A stretch of DNA of 64,000 nt, from positions 310,001 to 374,000 of the forward strand of contig JAJNNX010000022.1 in assembly GCA_023159155.1 (NCBI GenBank), in the 5' to 3' direction. Positions 1 to 12,477 of the stretch are shown piece by piece. Position 1 is the stretch's first letter. Each line of letters starts with the position of its first letter. The stretch comes from Ustulina deusta (taxonomy: Eukaryota > Ascomycota > Sordariomycetes > Xylariales > Xylariaceae). The notes below the pieces were generated by a model. It saw only the letters and a list, made by a program, of their open reading frames with translations. It did not search any database and was not told the DNA's origin. A program made the translations under genes and the position numbers.

Positions 1-116
1 CTTACCTACCTATAGGCATGCCGACCAGTCAGCAGCGGGCCAGCCGAGGCCATCCCCAGACCAACCGGCCCGCCACACCTCCCACTCCCACAACCCACGA
101 ACACACGCTCTTGGCA

Positions 117-1693
117 ATGGCAGCCGATGGCGCAGCAAAGGAGCAGGCTGCTCAGCTGAAGAGGAACCGGACCAGGATTCTATGGTCCTTGGTGCCCAAG
201 ATCCCCTTCCTCCTCCGCACGCTCTTGTTCCATGTTCTGGGCGTCTCCGAAACCGCCAGGTACTTGGACCTGGAGACCAACATGACCCTCGCAATACTGC
301 GGGCAACAATAGCGGAAGCGAAGCCACAGCCTGTCGCCAAGATACAGGCCATGTCGATCCTGGATCCTGGCGTGAAGGGCAAGATCTGGATCAGCAATGC
401 CGTGTCCGACGTGCCCCCGGAAGGCGGGATACGAGAAGCCCTGATGGGCGCGATCCGGTCGATGAGCGACTCGGCCGCGCAAGAGGCCGGCTTCAGGGTC
501 CCGGCCATCGCACGCGTCGAGGCGGAGTGGACGGGCTACAGGGCCGGCGCGGCGAAGGACGAGCCGCTGCCCGCCATCCCAGAGGAGCAGAAGTACGAAG
601 AGATGATGAAGGAGTGCAAGAACGCGACGACGGTGCTGTATTTCCACGGCGGCGCCTACTTTCTCTGCGGCCCGTCCACGCATCGCGCGCTCACGAAGCG
701 ACTGGCCAAAGCCACGGGCGGACGTGTCTACTCGGTCCGGTACAGGCTGGCGCCTCAACACCCTTTTCCGGCAGCCTTGTTGGACGCGCTGGTCTCGTAC
801 TTTACTCTCTTATACCCGCCCCCCGGATCGATGCACGAGGCCGTGTCTCCAAGGGACATTGTCTTCGGCGGCGACAGGTAAAACAAAATCTCACTCTCAA
901 GATTGAAGGAGATGGTATACCCACACACACACACACACATAAGACACGGCGCGGCTGACGCATGAATGGATGATACAGTGCGGGAGGTAACCTCATTCTA
1001 GCTCTCACGCAGACATTGCTGCAGCTGCGCCGGCAGAACACGAAGATCGCCTGGTTCGGCATGAAGCGCGCCGTGCCGCTGCCGGGGGGGATCACGCTGC
1101 TCTCGCCCTGGCTCGACATGATGCAGAGCATGCCGTCGTGGATGACGAACCGAAAATGGGACTACCTGCCACCGCCCTCGCGCTGGGAGACGTCGCCGCC
1201 ACCGGCGGACGACATCTGGCCGGCGACGCCGCCGCGGAAGCACATCTACGTCGACGACGCGCTGCGCTTGCACCCGCTCGCGAGCCCGCACCTCGGCCGC
1301 AGCTGGGCCGGCGCCCCGCCCGTCTGGATCTCGTGCGGCTGGGAGTGCCTGGCCGACGAGGACAGGTACCTCGTCTCGAAGCTCCGCGCCGACGGCGTGC
1401 GCGTCGTCTTCGAGGAATATGAGGCCATGCCCCACGTCTTCGCCGTCGTCCTGCCCAAGCTCGCCGAGACGGAACGCCTCGTGACCGGCTGGGCCCGCTT
1501 CATCACCGCCACGCGCAAGGAGCCGGACCGCATCGCCTCGAGCTATACGTACATCAAGGCGAGGACGCTCGAGGAGACCGCGGGCGACGTCGAGATGCTG
1601 ACGCCGTACGGGGAGAAGGAGGTCTTCGAAATGGCGCGTGCGAAGGTCGCGGGGGAGACGCCTCTGGCTCGGCTCGGCAGCCCGAAGTTATGA
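117..1693 (+). CDS. alpha/beta hydrolase fold-3 (HSL-like) esterase, 2 exons
   Basis: Two exons, 117-877 and 979-1693, separated by a 101-bp intron, give 491 residues. The splice rebuilds the nucleophile motif GDSAGGN, with the Ser codon (residue 254) split across the junction; this supports the intron strongly. The oxyanion motif HGGAY lies at residues 177-181. The likely catalytic Asp is in LADED (about 380-382) and the His in MPHVF (406). This order is that of the hormone-sensitive-lipase-like carboxylesterases, which hydrolyse ester or amide bonds of small lipophilic substrates; the substrate here is unknown. A hydrophobic stretch near residues 25-45 (LVPKIPFLLRTLLFHVLGV) may associate with a membrane. 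The ATG at 117 was chosen because the in-frame ATG at 18 only adds a Pro/Thr-rich low-complexity leader. The second exon is very GC-rich. The intron contains a short CA repeat. Confidence 0.88.
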
Positions 1694-2858
1694 TGGGTTT
1701 ATGGCGTCGTTGCGCGTGTTGGAGATGATGTGTATATATATATAGCTTGTACCAGCTGGATAGGGTTTTTCTGAACGTTTATGCATCACCGGGACATATT
1801 GTTTCCCGGAACGATGTGGTTTCTAGTACAGATCTGGAATTTTTCATGTTTTTTTTATGTATATAGATGTTTTGGGCATATAGGTAGGCTTGGGACGTAA
1901 GACGCCTTCAAGACAGCGTATCTAGTCTCTAGACTACAATATAAACAGCAAACTATAACAACACCATGTGTGTGCTTTATATACGCGATGGTCCAAGATG
2001 CCGGTCGAGTAGAAACGTTATAGGATACTTGACTCTCGAACAGCCGCGCCATTATCCTGGCAAGATTACATGCCAGGGGACCTCGAAATGGGTAGGTGGC
2101 AGATAATAGCAACAGCATTTCTTGTTATCCCGCTTTGGCTCTGACCTGCGAGCAAGGTGCCTACGAGAGACAAAGGCCATCAGGAGTGTTACGCTGGAAC
2201 CATCGGCAACGGGTATCCAAAACTTCGAAGGGGAAATCGGAAGCCTAACTGCCTATCCAGCCCTAGAAGGGCAGATATTCTTTCTAACCGTAGTTATAGG
2301 AAATTATTTGGGTCGGCGTTTGAGAAGACCTTCATCTGGTTTATTTGCTCCCTCGATCTCAGAAAACGGAGATGCACGGAGAGGATGGGGACTTAGCGGC
2401 CTAACGGCCCTAACTACTTACGGGGCGCAAGGCAGCCCCTAAATCCCTTGTATCTCCAGTTGCGTTCGGCTCAGCCCGCCCGCCAAACCAACCAACCAAC
2501 CAACCAACCAGTAAGCACCGCCAATTCGGGGTTGTCTCGACACATCTCGCAATTTTTCACCTCGGTTTAGAAGAACCTTGCTTCACACTCGCGGCTGACG
2601 TTAGTCAGTCAGTCCGTCCGTCGTCACAAAATCTAGGTCCAAGCCATATATACACACCTATGCGCAACCCACAATAATAAGGAGGCAAAACCGCATGCAA
2701 CAGGAGGAGAGTCATCATTTCGCCGGGACCCATGATATAGGCCAGGGCAAAAAGGAAGGGCACATAAGGAAAAACCCGGCCCGGTTTCTGTAAATACGAA
2801 CTAAGTACCTACCTACCCACCTATCTGGATAGGAAGTAGTCGACGCAGCCCGGCGACG
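1694..2858. other. intergenic, no gene seen
   Basis: Between the hydrolase and the sterol-reductase-like gene there is no reading frame I can support. An AT-rich stretch with TATATATA at about 1733-1744 follows the hydrolase stop and may be its 3' UTR. A (CCAA)n microsatellite lies at about 2485-2510. A TACCTACCTACC word sits just upstream of the next start, around 2807-2820. Confidence 0.6.
2485..2510. repeat. (AACC)n microsatellite
   Basis: Six tandem AACC/CCAA units, read directly, about 350 bp upstream of the sterol-reductase-like start codon. Confidence 0.9.
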
Positions 2859-4496
2859 ATGGAGCGACACCGGCGGGCTGTGCGGCTCATCGCCGCGACA
2901 GTGCGCGGGTACTTCGAGCAGGCGGTCCCGTTCCGGATCAGCCACGGCAGCACAAACTCTACGCGGCCGGCGCACCTGAAGTCGCGGGCGCGGCTCGTGG
3001 ACATCGGGGCGCTGCGGGACGTGCTGGAGGTCGACGCGGCGCGGCGCGTCGCGCTCGTCGAGCCCAACGTGCCGATGGACAGGCTCGTGGAGAGCACGCT
3101 GCGCCACGGGCTCGTGCCGCCCGTCGTCATGGAGTTCCCGGGCATCACGGCCGGCGGCGGGTTCGCCGGCACGGCGGGCGAGAGCAGCTCGTTCCGGCAC
3201 GGGTATTTCGACCAGTGCGTCGACGCCGTGGAGATGGTGCTGCCCGACGGCGAGGTCGTGGTCGCGAAGCCCGGGCGGCGGCAGCGGCGCGTGGACGCGG
3301 GCGCCGAAAACCGAGGAGGGGGAGAGTCGGCGAACACGAAGCTGGGAGAGGGCGAGGACCCCGAGAAGTACGCCGACCTCTTCCACGGCGCCGCGGGCGC
3401 CGTCGGCTCCCTCGGCATCACGACGCTCCTGGAACTCCGGCTGGTCGAGGCGAAGCGCTTCGTGCGCACAACGTACCGGCGGACGACGACGGTGGCGGAC
3501 GCGATCCGCGCCGTGCGCGAGGAGTGCGGCAAGCCGGGCAACGACTACGTCGACGGGATGCTGTTCTCGGAAGGCCACGGCGTCGTCGTCAGCGGGGAGC
3601 TGACTGACGAGCTGCCGGCCGGCGAGGAGGTGCGCACGTTCAGCCACGCGTGGGACCCGTGGTTCTACATGCACGTGCGGAACATCACATCCGGCGCGTC
3701 ATCCCAAGGCACAGTTACCGAATACATCCCGCTGGCCGAGTACCTCTTCCGGTACGACCGCGGCGGCTTCTGGGTCGGCGAGGCGGCCTTCGACTACTTC
3801 CGCCCCGTGCCGTTCACGCGCTTCTTCCGGTGGTTCCTCGACGACTTCCTGCACACGCGGATGCTGTACCGGGCGCTGCACGCCAGCGGGGAGAGCGCGC
3901 GGTTCTTCGTGCAGGATCTCGGCGTCCCGTACGACACGGCCGAGGAGTTCATCCGGTACACGACCAAGTCGCTCGACATCTGGCCGCTGTGGCTCTGTCC
4001 GCTCAAGACGCCCCGGGGCCCTAGTTTCCACCCACACGTGCGTCGGTCGCCATCATCATCATCATCATCTGATGCCGCCACCGAGATGCTGAATATCGGC
4101 GTATGGGGCTGGGGACCCAGCGACAAGGCGGACTTCGTGCGCGCGAACCGGGCCCTCGAGGCCAAGGTCAACGAGCTCGGCGGCATGAAGTGGCTGTACG
4201 CGCACACGTATTACAGCGAGCCCGAGTTCTGGGACGCCTTCGGCGGCCGCGCGGCCTACGAGGCCCTGCGCGCGAAATACCGCGCCGCGACCCTGCCGAG
4301 CGTCTACGACAAGGTCAAGGTCCGGACCGACGACGCGGCGGCCGCCGACAAGGGCTGGAAGCCCTTCGTGAAGAGCCTGTGGCCCGTCGGCGGCCTGTAC
4401 GGGATCTGGAAGGGGATCCAGAGCAAGGACTACATGCTCCACCGCCGCGCTACGTGGAGGTGGCGGTCTGGTGGCGAGAAGGAGAAAACGGCGTAA
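2859..4496 (+). CDS. Delta24-sterol reductase-like (DHCR24/DIMINUTO family) FAD-linked oxidoreductase
   Basis: A single uninterrupted frame of 545 residues. The N-terminal part is a PCMH-type FAD-binding domain with VEPNVPMDRLVESTL, then VVMEFPGITAGGGFAGTAGE and later DLFHGAAGAVGSLGITTLLE. The C-terminal part carries DHCR24-family features such as FVQDLGVP, PLWLCPLKTPRG, NIGVWGWGP and YAHTYYSEPEFW. Family members reduce the C24 double bond of sterols or related polyprenoids with FAD and NADPH at the ER. Unlike animal DHCR24 there is no N-terminal membrane segment; the protein starts straight at the FAD domain, as I recall for fungal homologs, and this supports the ATG at 2859. Two insertions stand out: a basic Gly/Arg/Glu-rich stretch around residues 140-165, and a Ser run encoded by (CAT)n at about 4051-4069. 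Both could vary between strains. Codon third positions are strongly G/C. The exact substrate is unproven, because ergosterol synthesis does not normally use this enzyme. Confidence 0.85.
   Translation: MERHRRAVRLIAATVRGYFEQAVPFRISHGSTNSTRPAHLKSRARLVDIGALRDVLEVDAARRVALVEPNVPMDRLVESTLRHGLVPPVVMEFPGITAGGGFAGTAGESSSFRHGYFDQCVDAVEMVLPDGEVVVAKPGRRQRRVDAGAENRGGGESANTKLGEGEDPEKYADLFHGAAGAVGSLGITTLLELRLVEAKRFVRTTYRRTTTVADAIRAVREECGKPGNDYVDGMLFSEGHGVVVSGELTDELPAGEEVRTFSHAWDPWFYMHVRNITSGASSQGTVTEYIPLAEYLFRYDRGGFWVGEAAFDYFRPVPFTRFFRWFLDDFLHTRMLYRALHASGESARFFVQDLGVPYDTAEEFIRYTTKSLDIWPLWLCPLKTPRGPSFHPHVRRSPSSSSSSDAATEMLNIGVWGWGPSDKADFVRANRALEAKVNELGGMKWLYAHTYYSEPEFWDAFGGRAAYEALRAKYRAATLPSVYDKVKVRTDDAAAADKGWKPFVKSLWPVGGLYGIWKGIQSKDYMLHRRATWRWRSGGEKEKTA
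4051..4069 (+). repeat. (CAT)n trinucleotide run inside coding sequence
   Basis: Six CAT units, read as Ser codons (TCA) in the sterol-reductase-like frame. They lie between the conserved FHPH and NIGVWGWGP segments, a loop where length variation would be tolerated and would keep the frame. Confidence 0.85.
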
Positions 4497-4503
4497 TGGG
4501 TAG

Positions 4504-4540
4504 AGACAGAGAGAGAGAGAGAGAGAGAAAGAAAGAAAAG
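4504..4540. repeat. (GA)n / (GAAA)n low-complexity tract
   Basis: A run of GA dinucleotides turning into GAAA units, starting 8 bp after the stop codon of the sterol-reductase-like gene, so presumably in its 3' UTR. Confidence 0.85.
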
Positions 4541-4694
4541 GGTTTTCGGGGAGGGCAGTTTGTTGATGATGGCCTTGATAGATTAGGGTGGGTGTAGATG
4601 AGGGTAAAGGCGGTGACGACGAGCTGAAGCATGTCCACGACGGCTTGCTCTGTATGGTAATTGTATTATCTGTTGTACATACACGACATCCGGG

Positions 4695-4696
<2 letters not shown>

Positions 4697-4752
<56 letters not shown>
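4697..4752. repeat. (GT)28 microsatellite
   Basis: A perfect GT dinucleotide run of about 56 bp, followed by ATGTGT. It is the longest simple repeat in the gene-bearing part of the window. Confidence 0.95.
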
Positions 4753-4758
<6 letters not shown>

Positions 4759-5893
4759 CGATCACGCCGCCCCTATCATGGAAAATACATTGTAGACTTC
4801 TGCACACACACCCACACACAAAACTTTCTGCTATATCCCATCACACTGGTGGCTCTAGAGGAAGTACGATCATATGTTGTTGTTGTATTTTACCATCAAG
4901 AACCCGACATCATTCCAAGGTAATGTTGCCTACCAACGAGATTCACAAAACAATTTGCTTGGTGATTGCTGAGCTCATCCACCGATCACGGCACAAACAA
5001 TCTGTGGGAAAAGGGGAATTGGCTTGAAGCATTCCAGACCATAGGTTACATACACTATCTATCCGGACACATCCACGCGGTCCATGCTCGTTTCCAAGTG
5101 GACGTATAATAATATATATATAGTGGCCAGACAGACCCTTTCCGCACGAGCCTTTCGCCTAAAGATTGATATCGATTGCGTGAGTGAGTGAGCGACTGTA
5201 TTTGGTTAGTCGTGCGAATCGATATAGTTCCGATGTTGAAGATGAACCAACAGAAAGCCCCCGCCGTCATTAATCGTCGGCTTGGCTTAACACATCAGAT
5301 AGTGCCTGAACACTCTGTGGAGATGATTTACCCGAGCCGAGAAGGAAACCTCGTCTTGGTTGATATTCAGAGCGACGCGCGAAGAAGTCGAGGTTTTATA
5401 TCAAGTGAATATATGTGGAGGGAGTTGCCGAGTTTACCTAAGTCTTAATTAAGGTCGATTGGGTAAGCAGGATTAATTTATTGCCCACAACTTGAATCCT
5501 CGCACTTCCTTACTCCTCCCGTCTTATGCAACGCTTTCGACACATGGCAACAAGATGCTGAGGTCTGTGTGGTCCTGTTTGTTCCGAGATCTATCGTTTA
5601 TTATGCCCTCCACCCAACCATGACCCGAATTGTTGATGGTATATACAAGTCGGAGTTCGACTTTCCTCTGGATCCCTTATCTATCGAGCCTTGTATATCG
5701 GCAACATATGTGCCTTCTGCTCCTGTGATATATATGCAACCTCCTTTATAATGGGTTTCGCTTCGCTCATGAATTGTGCACCATCTAAAGACCTAAAGAG
5801 CCACGCACTGTTCTAGCTGTTGCTCCCCAATGATGTATGCTGTCTATTGTTGAATCAAGATCTCAAGAAGATCATCCCTCGTTAGTTGTAAAT
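4753..5893. other. intergenic, no gene seen
   Basis: Space between the GT microsatellite and the 3' end of ERG13. It contains a small CA-rich tract (about 4804-4820) and TATATATA near 5112-5122. No reading frame with recognisable protein features was found. Confidence 0.55.
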
Positions 5894-7556
5894 CTACGCC
5901 TTGATCGCGTAGTATCGTTTGAACATGTCGTCAACCTTCTCCAAGTAGTAAGTACCAGGAACCAAGGTGGACACATCACCCTTAGGTTCGAAGTTCTTTT
6001 GCAGGTGAGCATTGTGACGCAGCTCACAGAACTGTAGGCTCAGTTAGTTTCATTCACGCGCATTGGGGGGAGTAGTTCATTAACTTACAGCCTCATAAGT
6101 CGAAGGGGGGACGGCCCGACGAGCAGCTAACCTGTTGGGGATGTCTAGGACCTTAGATATTTTCTCGGTGCTTCCGTTGATACGCAATGACATGAAGCTC
6201 GACGCGAGACCAGAGCCATAGCTGAAGAGAGCAATTCGCTTGCCGTCTAGAGTTGCGCTGTCGACATGGGAGATCAAGCTGGCCAGGCCGCTCCAGACGC
6301 TACCGCAGTACATGTTACCGCAGTTAGTAGCCACCTGGATGGCGGGCGAGAGGCGAGAGGCGTAGCGCTTCTTGGTCAAAGTCATGAAGGTCTTTTCCAC
6401 AACCTTGTCCGACAGAGATTTTTGGTAGTCCATATCCCGAATGTCGCCGGGGACCTCGGCAAATGCCGGGCTGTCGGGGTTGGCGAGGTAGTCGTGGTAC
6501 AACAGACGAGCGTACGACTTCTGGACGACCTTGCAGGTGGGGGAGTGAAAAGCCATGTAATCGAAGCGGTCCAAGGGAGTCTTGCCATCGGCAGACTCAC
6601 CGTTGGCGTGGCCGTTTAGAAACTTGGCCTCGCGCTTGCAGTAGTCGCGGTAGGCAGCATCTAGAGCCTCCGTGTAGCAGTTTACCGAGTAATGGCCATC
6701 GACGTAGGGGTACTCGCTCGTTAGGTCGGGCTTGTAGAAGTCGTACACGTGGGACATGTAAGTGCCTCGGAGGCCAGGCTCGAAAGCAATAGGGGCGTCG
6801 GGGCCGATCAGCAGGGCGACACAACCGGCGCCACCAGTCGGGCGAGCATTGCCCTTGGCGTAGAGGGCAATGTCACCAGCAACCACAATAGCGTCACGTC
6901 CGTCCCAGGCCGAGGACTCGATCCAGTTCAGGGTGTTGAAGACGGCATTGGTGCCACCGTAGCAGGCGTTGATGGTGTCGACACCCTCGAGGTTGGTGTT
7001 GTCACCAAACAGCTGCATCAGCACAGTCTTGACAGACTTGGATTTGTCGAGGATGGTCTCGGTACCGACTTCGACGCGGCCAATCGAGTTGGGGTCGATG
7101 TTGTAGTTCTTGAGGAGCTGCGAGGTGGCGGTCAGAGCAAACGAGTAGATGTCTGTTGTGATTCCACGCCGTTAGCCGCCGTGCACCCTCGTCGTATCCA
7201 AAGGGACATTCCCTCGCCACTGGAGAGCAAACAAGCTTACCTTCCCGGTCATCGCAGAAAGTCATCTTGGTCTGGCCAAGACCGATTGTGTACTTGCCGG
7301 TGCTGACACCGTCGTGCTTCTCGAGCTCGGATTGTTCGACATACTGGATTGGAGGGTCTCGTTAGTCAGGCTCGTCTGTGGCTGAGTTCCTTCTCCTCCC
7401 TCCCTTGCTGCTGTTGTTTCTTCCTGTTGCCCCCGAGATCTGCGGGAGCTGCGGGGTCGTCTCGACCCGCCGATGACGGCTGCGGCATGTACGCACCTGG
7501 CTGGGAAAGTAGAGTTCAATGGCCTTGATGCCAATATTCTGAGGACGGGTGGCCAT
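5894..7556 (-). CDS. ERG13: hydroxymethylglutaryl-CoA synthase, 4 exons
   Basis: Minus-strand exons are 7497-7556, 7241-7343, 6089-7152 and 5894-6031, with introns of 153, 88 and 57 bp, giving 454 residues, the usual family length. The enzyme condenses acetyl-CoA with acetoacetyl-CoA to HMG-CoA in the mevalonate pathway that feeds sterol synthesis. The N-terminus [20 protein letters not shown] joins [20 protein letters not shown] across intron 1. The general-base Glu is in [13 protein letters not shown] (about residue 86), the acyl-carrying Cys in [10 protein letters not shown] (Cys118) and the active-site His in AFHSPT (His257). [10 protein letters not shown] and [10 protein letters not shown] are also family motifs. 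The last short exon encodes [14 protein letters not shown] through KRYYAIKA and the stop. All junctions have GT-AG ends and keep frame. Confidence 0.96.
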
Positions 7557-10500
7557 GGTTTCCGAAAGCCTATCTGGCAGAGGCGTGCCGTGGGGTATGG
7601 GTTCGAGGGGGAGGGTGGCGTGGGAGACGGGAGATGGGATAGACGGTGAAGAGGACGGACGAAGAAGAAATAGGAGAGAAAACTGAGCAGTGGCCCGTAG
7701 CAACGGCGAGGAAGGGTCCTTTTGAAGTAGTTTCACCGCCAAATTGCAAATCAACGTCCTCGGGGCAACAGGGGGCATTAAGTCGAAGGTCGGATCGAGG
7801 TACCTAGGTATACGGTATGCCAGTGCCTACAGTGCCCTATCCCGGGTGACATGCCCAATAAAGTCTAAAGATGGCGGTTGGCCGGCATGCAGGGCCTCGG
7901 TGGAGATCAGGCTAGCTCTAGGTCGTTTGAGTTGTCAAGATATCGTTCACGTTCTCGGTTACTTAGCTAGTCCAATGTTGATGTTTTCATGTCCCCCCCC
8001 CTCTGTTTTCTTCCTTCTGCCGTATCTGCAGCTTGTCTAGACACCACTGCGACCTTGGGAATTCCCCGAGGCTGTCCTCGACACTACGCGTGCAGAGACC
8101 AAATCACCGAAAAGTGAAAATAGAAATAACAGTAAATTGCCCAAGGCTAGGGAAACTCAAACTGTCTGCTTAAGGTGAGACAACAGATGATGGCTGGCTT
8201 ATTTGGTGGGACAAGTATAGACCCTACGCACCTCTCCTAATCCTTGAAATTTACTAGTACCTGAACCACCCATGTCGTCCATCTTCTTATTGCCCGACAT
8301 AGGCAAACAATTTGTCTGTTGGGTTGCACTAAGTCTGACACTAAAGAGGCCGACGAACGTGAACATTGCTGGTGTTCTACTTCCCGTGGTATCGGTATAA
8401 CCGCATGGGATGATTACGTGAATTTGTGACAGAGTAATCGATGTGGGCGTTGTACACGTAGGGGAGGGGTGTTGAGACTGTTGAGGATTGTTGACAGAAC
8501 CCTAGTTAGGTGTAAGTCGACTCGGATCTAGCTTCTTATGTGTTAGTGTAGCCCTCGATTCGCAAAAGCTCTGAGGTACCTGGGTATTGGGGCGGTACCC
8601 GGCGGTAATAATCCGTGCCCCTCCAGACTCCAGTAGTGTACAATAATAGAAACGACGCTAAAGTGCCTACCTCAGTAGCTCCTCGAAGCGTCTGCCCCTC
8701 CAGGCGTCTCCAGCATCGGCCCCTCCAGTGTCGGCCCCTCTATGGATCCCTCTTGTTTCGCCTCTATAGGTAAGGAATACTGCACACCAGGGAAGGGTCC
8801 TTCATCGTTCAGCTGCAACCTCTACCCCTCCTGTTATCGCTCCGATGTTCCCACGCACGAGGTAGATCTGGGTGTACCTCGTGGGCCGTGTTTAGTTCTT
8901 CCCTCTCTCGCTCTCGCAGACCTATCTAGCAAACCCGAGTACGCACTGACGTTATCCACGGGGATTCTCACTGCATGACGCCACTACTTAGCTCTCATTG
9001 GTGTAGTAAGGTGCTAGGTAGAGGATCTGTCAGATGCCGCCAACAGGGTATGAAGCGACTAGAGGTGGTCTTCTTACTGTAGTAGGTAACTACCCGACTT
9101 ACACTACGTGCCAGGGCATAAGATGGAGATCTTCCTTATCTGCACCAGGAGCATACCGTATCAACCCATGTTCCCCACCATCCATCAGTTTTGGGGAGAG
9201 GGCCGATCCTTTTGCTGTCCATTCTCGCCCAACAGAGATCCAGCCCGTTGTTGTTTCCGCATGGCTCAGATGCCTGCCGCACCCAGCATCAGCGAAAGTC
9301 CAGCTACACGGCGCATGGCAACATTGCGATATAGTATCACGATTTGTCATGTTGGCTTATTAGTAGCCTGCTTGCCTATCTTCCTTGCTTCCTTATTGCT
9401 TGCAGTATGCAGTACGCATATCCACAGTATTGATACGGATACGTGCGGTACATCTGCCTATCACTACCCTCTCACTGCAAAATAATAGCCTGCATGTTGC
9501 CGTCTAGTGTATGGGGTACTGGGGGCTTGGATGACGATGGTGTAGTACTACGTATCAGGTAAGACTCCATCTAGCCAGATACATCGTGTAGTGCCGCTGC
9601 AAGACCATCTAGTAGTAGTCAATGGCGGATGCACATCTTAGATCAGACGCGGCTCAAGGTATATACACACATACCTACCTATACCTAACCTCCCTATTTA
9701 GGATGCAATGGCTAGTTGCGGGGAGCCATCGCCGCATACGACAAACCAGGCACAGACCCGAAATCTCAAGTGCATAGAGAGCAAACCCCATACACACGCA
9801 AGAACAAGTATGAAATCTTCGATTCGCTTTGTACGGCACGCACCTCTAGATAAGCCACATGTCTCACTTGCATACAAACCCCTGTCCTCGATGCTGATAC
9901 TAGACTACGATACCTACATGTCCTGTATGGTGAACGGCATAGGTCGTTTGGGGTAGATGCCGGCACGTGAAAGAAGAACGGGCTCTCTCGGTACAGTACT
10001 CTCCACGTCTTAGTTGCAGTGCCTAAGACATTATTCCATTTGGAAGAGGGCGTACACAGTCAAGGGCACTTAACTTGTGCAGGTCAGAATCCAGGTCTCC
10101 ATCACTGTGTAATCCTAGGTGTATGAAACACTCGTTGATCTATCCGTTCGGCTACTCCCGTCCACAAATTCGGACGTCCAAACACAGAAATCCGCCGCCG
10201 GTCCTTTAGCACCTCGGATTACACTATCGATTCCTTCGGCCCCGGCATTGCATGAGAATGTCGCTCCCGAATGCCATGCTTCTCTCTATCGCATACAGCG
10301 CCGATTTGTTTTTGTGTAGTGCAGTGTGAATCGAAAACATCCTAGTCGCAACACCGAGCGAGTAAGCATCATTACCACAGACGCCTTTCGTTCGTCTGGT
10401 GACTATCTCAATAGTCTCCAGGTTCTCATCAAACGAACTGGTCGCAACCAGGAACATGCCTGGTTTAGCGTACACTATGTCTAATAGTAAGTCCACCGTG

Positions 10501-12477
10501 TTATGTAATATCGCGTGGTAGGTAGACTTAAACACCTTCTAGGCGCTACAACACTACACCCTACTAGGTAGTATACTACGGATCAGTAATTTACTTTCAC
10601 CGGTACTCTCTCATGCGACAAATCAACAGTAGGTAGTGAGTCGAAAAGTCTGGAATATGGCTACATAACTAAATAAGGATCCCTAATTCCAAAGAAGAGG
10701 GAGGAAATTTTCTACTATATCTACTGTTGCTGACACTAACGACCTAGGTATACTAGGTATAAGCCGTGCCCCGGTAATTGCCGCATCGGGAGGTTTCTTG
10801 GTTCCCAGACAAGTAACTCCGATATCAAACGCAGCAGTGTCTAACCAACCCATAGGTAAACTCTGGACGATGGGCACAGTCACATCAAACAAACATGAAA
10901 AGTAAGCCTCCTATACATACTACTGCCCACTAGGTAATTTAATGCGTAGGTAGCGAGGGACCAATCCCCGAAAGCCCCCGAGATAACTTGAATATTTTAT
11001 CTCCTCAACGTCCGCAACTACATCACCTGCATCTACCTACGTATTGTACCTATCCAATGTGTCTTATGACAGTAGATACATTAGGTAAATACCAAGTCAA
11101 ACATGGCGCCTTCTTAATGGAATACCTACCCGACGCAATGGTGAGACGCACGGATCATGAACAGGGCTGCAGGGATTAACCTGTTTGGACGCTTACCTAC
11201 TCAGGAAATACCTACCTCTGGTTCAGCACCATACTTTCATTTCCTGTTCTTATTCGTTTTCGTATTTCCCCTATCGAGGTAAGTTAGGTAGTAGTATACC
11301 GCCGTATACAGATAAGTTGGAGACTTAAAAAGAAGAAGAACAAAAAACTACGAGAATTTGACATCCTCAGTTACAGTGCAGATTCACAGACACCCCTAGT
11401 GTAAATAAATAAAAAAACTACCCGAAAAAGGAGCCGGCGGAATGTAGGTATGGAAGACTTCAAGGCGCGCTAGTACGGCACACTTATACTACCCGTCAGC
11501 AGCCACACACTTCGCCAAAGCCTGGCTTATCTGCTGGAGAGGAGCGACCCCGAATAAAAACGTACATATAGTGTAGGTCAGCGTTGATTGCATTCGATCA
11601 CCAAGACTGCTACTACCTACCTACCTACCTATGTATATGAAGAAGTAGGTTCGCGGCCCAGCTCTGTCTGTTCTTATAATGCCGCCCTCACCTACTTAGC
11701 GAGCCAGCTTAGCTACCTGTTGAACACAAGGAAACAACACGGACGGCAGACTCACGCCGAGATTCTGTTGTAGATAGATAGATAGATAGATAGATAGACA
11801 GATTCTTATGGTAGCAACTCGTTGCTTCGCGACGACTTCACAGTCGGTACCAGAAACGCTTGTTCGTGCGCAACGTTCTCACCATCTACATACATATATA
11901 TATATACCTGAGATATGCTACCATGTCAATCACCGAAACAACGAGATTAGGCTTAACAACCCTTCAACATAGTTCCACCCAATTACCAACAACACCTTTA
12001 TGGCCTCGCGAGCTTCGGTTGAGGAAGCACGAGCTGGGTCGTCCATGTAGTCGTTTCCCTGCCAAGCGGCTCCTGAAGCAACATCATATTTGGACTGTAT
12101 ACCTCGGGAGAGAGCCTGATGAATGCTTATTTAGCCACGCTACAAGTTCACTATCCAGAGACACGCATGGGAAGCGATTAAGTTTTGGCAGTTTGATTCC
12201 AGAAGGTAGTATTGTCCTACATGGCCTAGTAGTAGTAATAGTAGTATGTTTTCTACCTGCTATTTTTGTCGTTTGAAAAGAAGAGAGAGAGAACAACACA
12301 AGATTCTGCCGCCAAACGCCGTCCCATGCAGTAAAGTAGGTTATGCCGTAGTGGCACGCATCAACCTAGACCCCTCGTCATCGTACATTGTGACCGAGCA
12401 GAAGTCGACTCATAGTCGTTGTTGAGACGCACCTCGGCGGATGTTTCTGTATTAGTATTAGAGTAGGCCGTGGCCCC
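7557..12477. other. large gene-poor intergenic region
   Basis: Nearly 5 kb upstream of ERG13 and downstream of the BCS1-like gene. I found no frame longer than about 140 codons and none with a recognisable domain. It is rich in short words built from TAGGTA/TACCTA (for example near 7800, 8575, 9665, 10745, 11035 and 11612). It holds a GATA microsatellite at 11771-11798 and short TA runs near 11893. The first few hundred bases (7557-7780) should contain the ERG13 5' UTR and promoter. Unrecognised lineage-specific genes or non-coding RNAs cannot be excluded. Confidence 0.5.
11771..11798. repeat. (GATA)n microsatellite
   Basis: About seven tandem GATA units followed by GACAGATT, read directly. 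It lies in gene-poor sequence. Confidence 0.92.
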
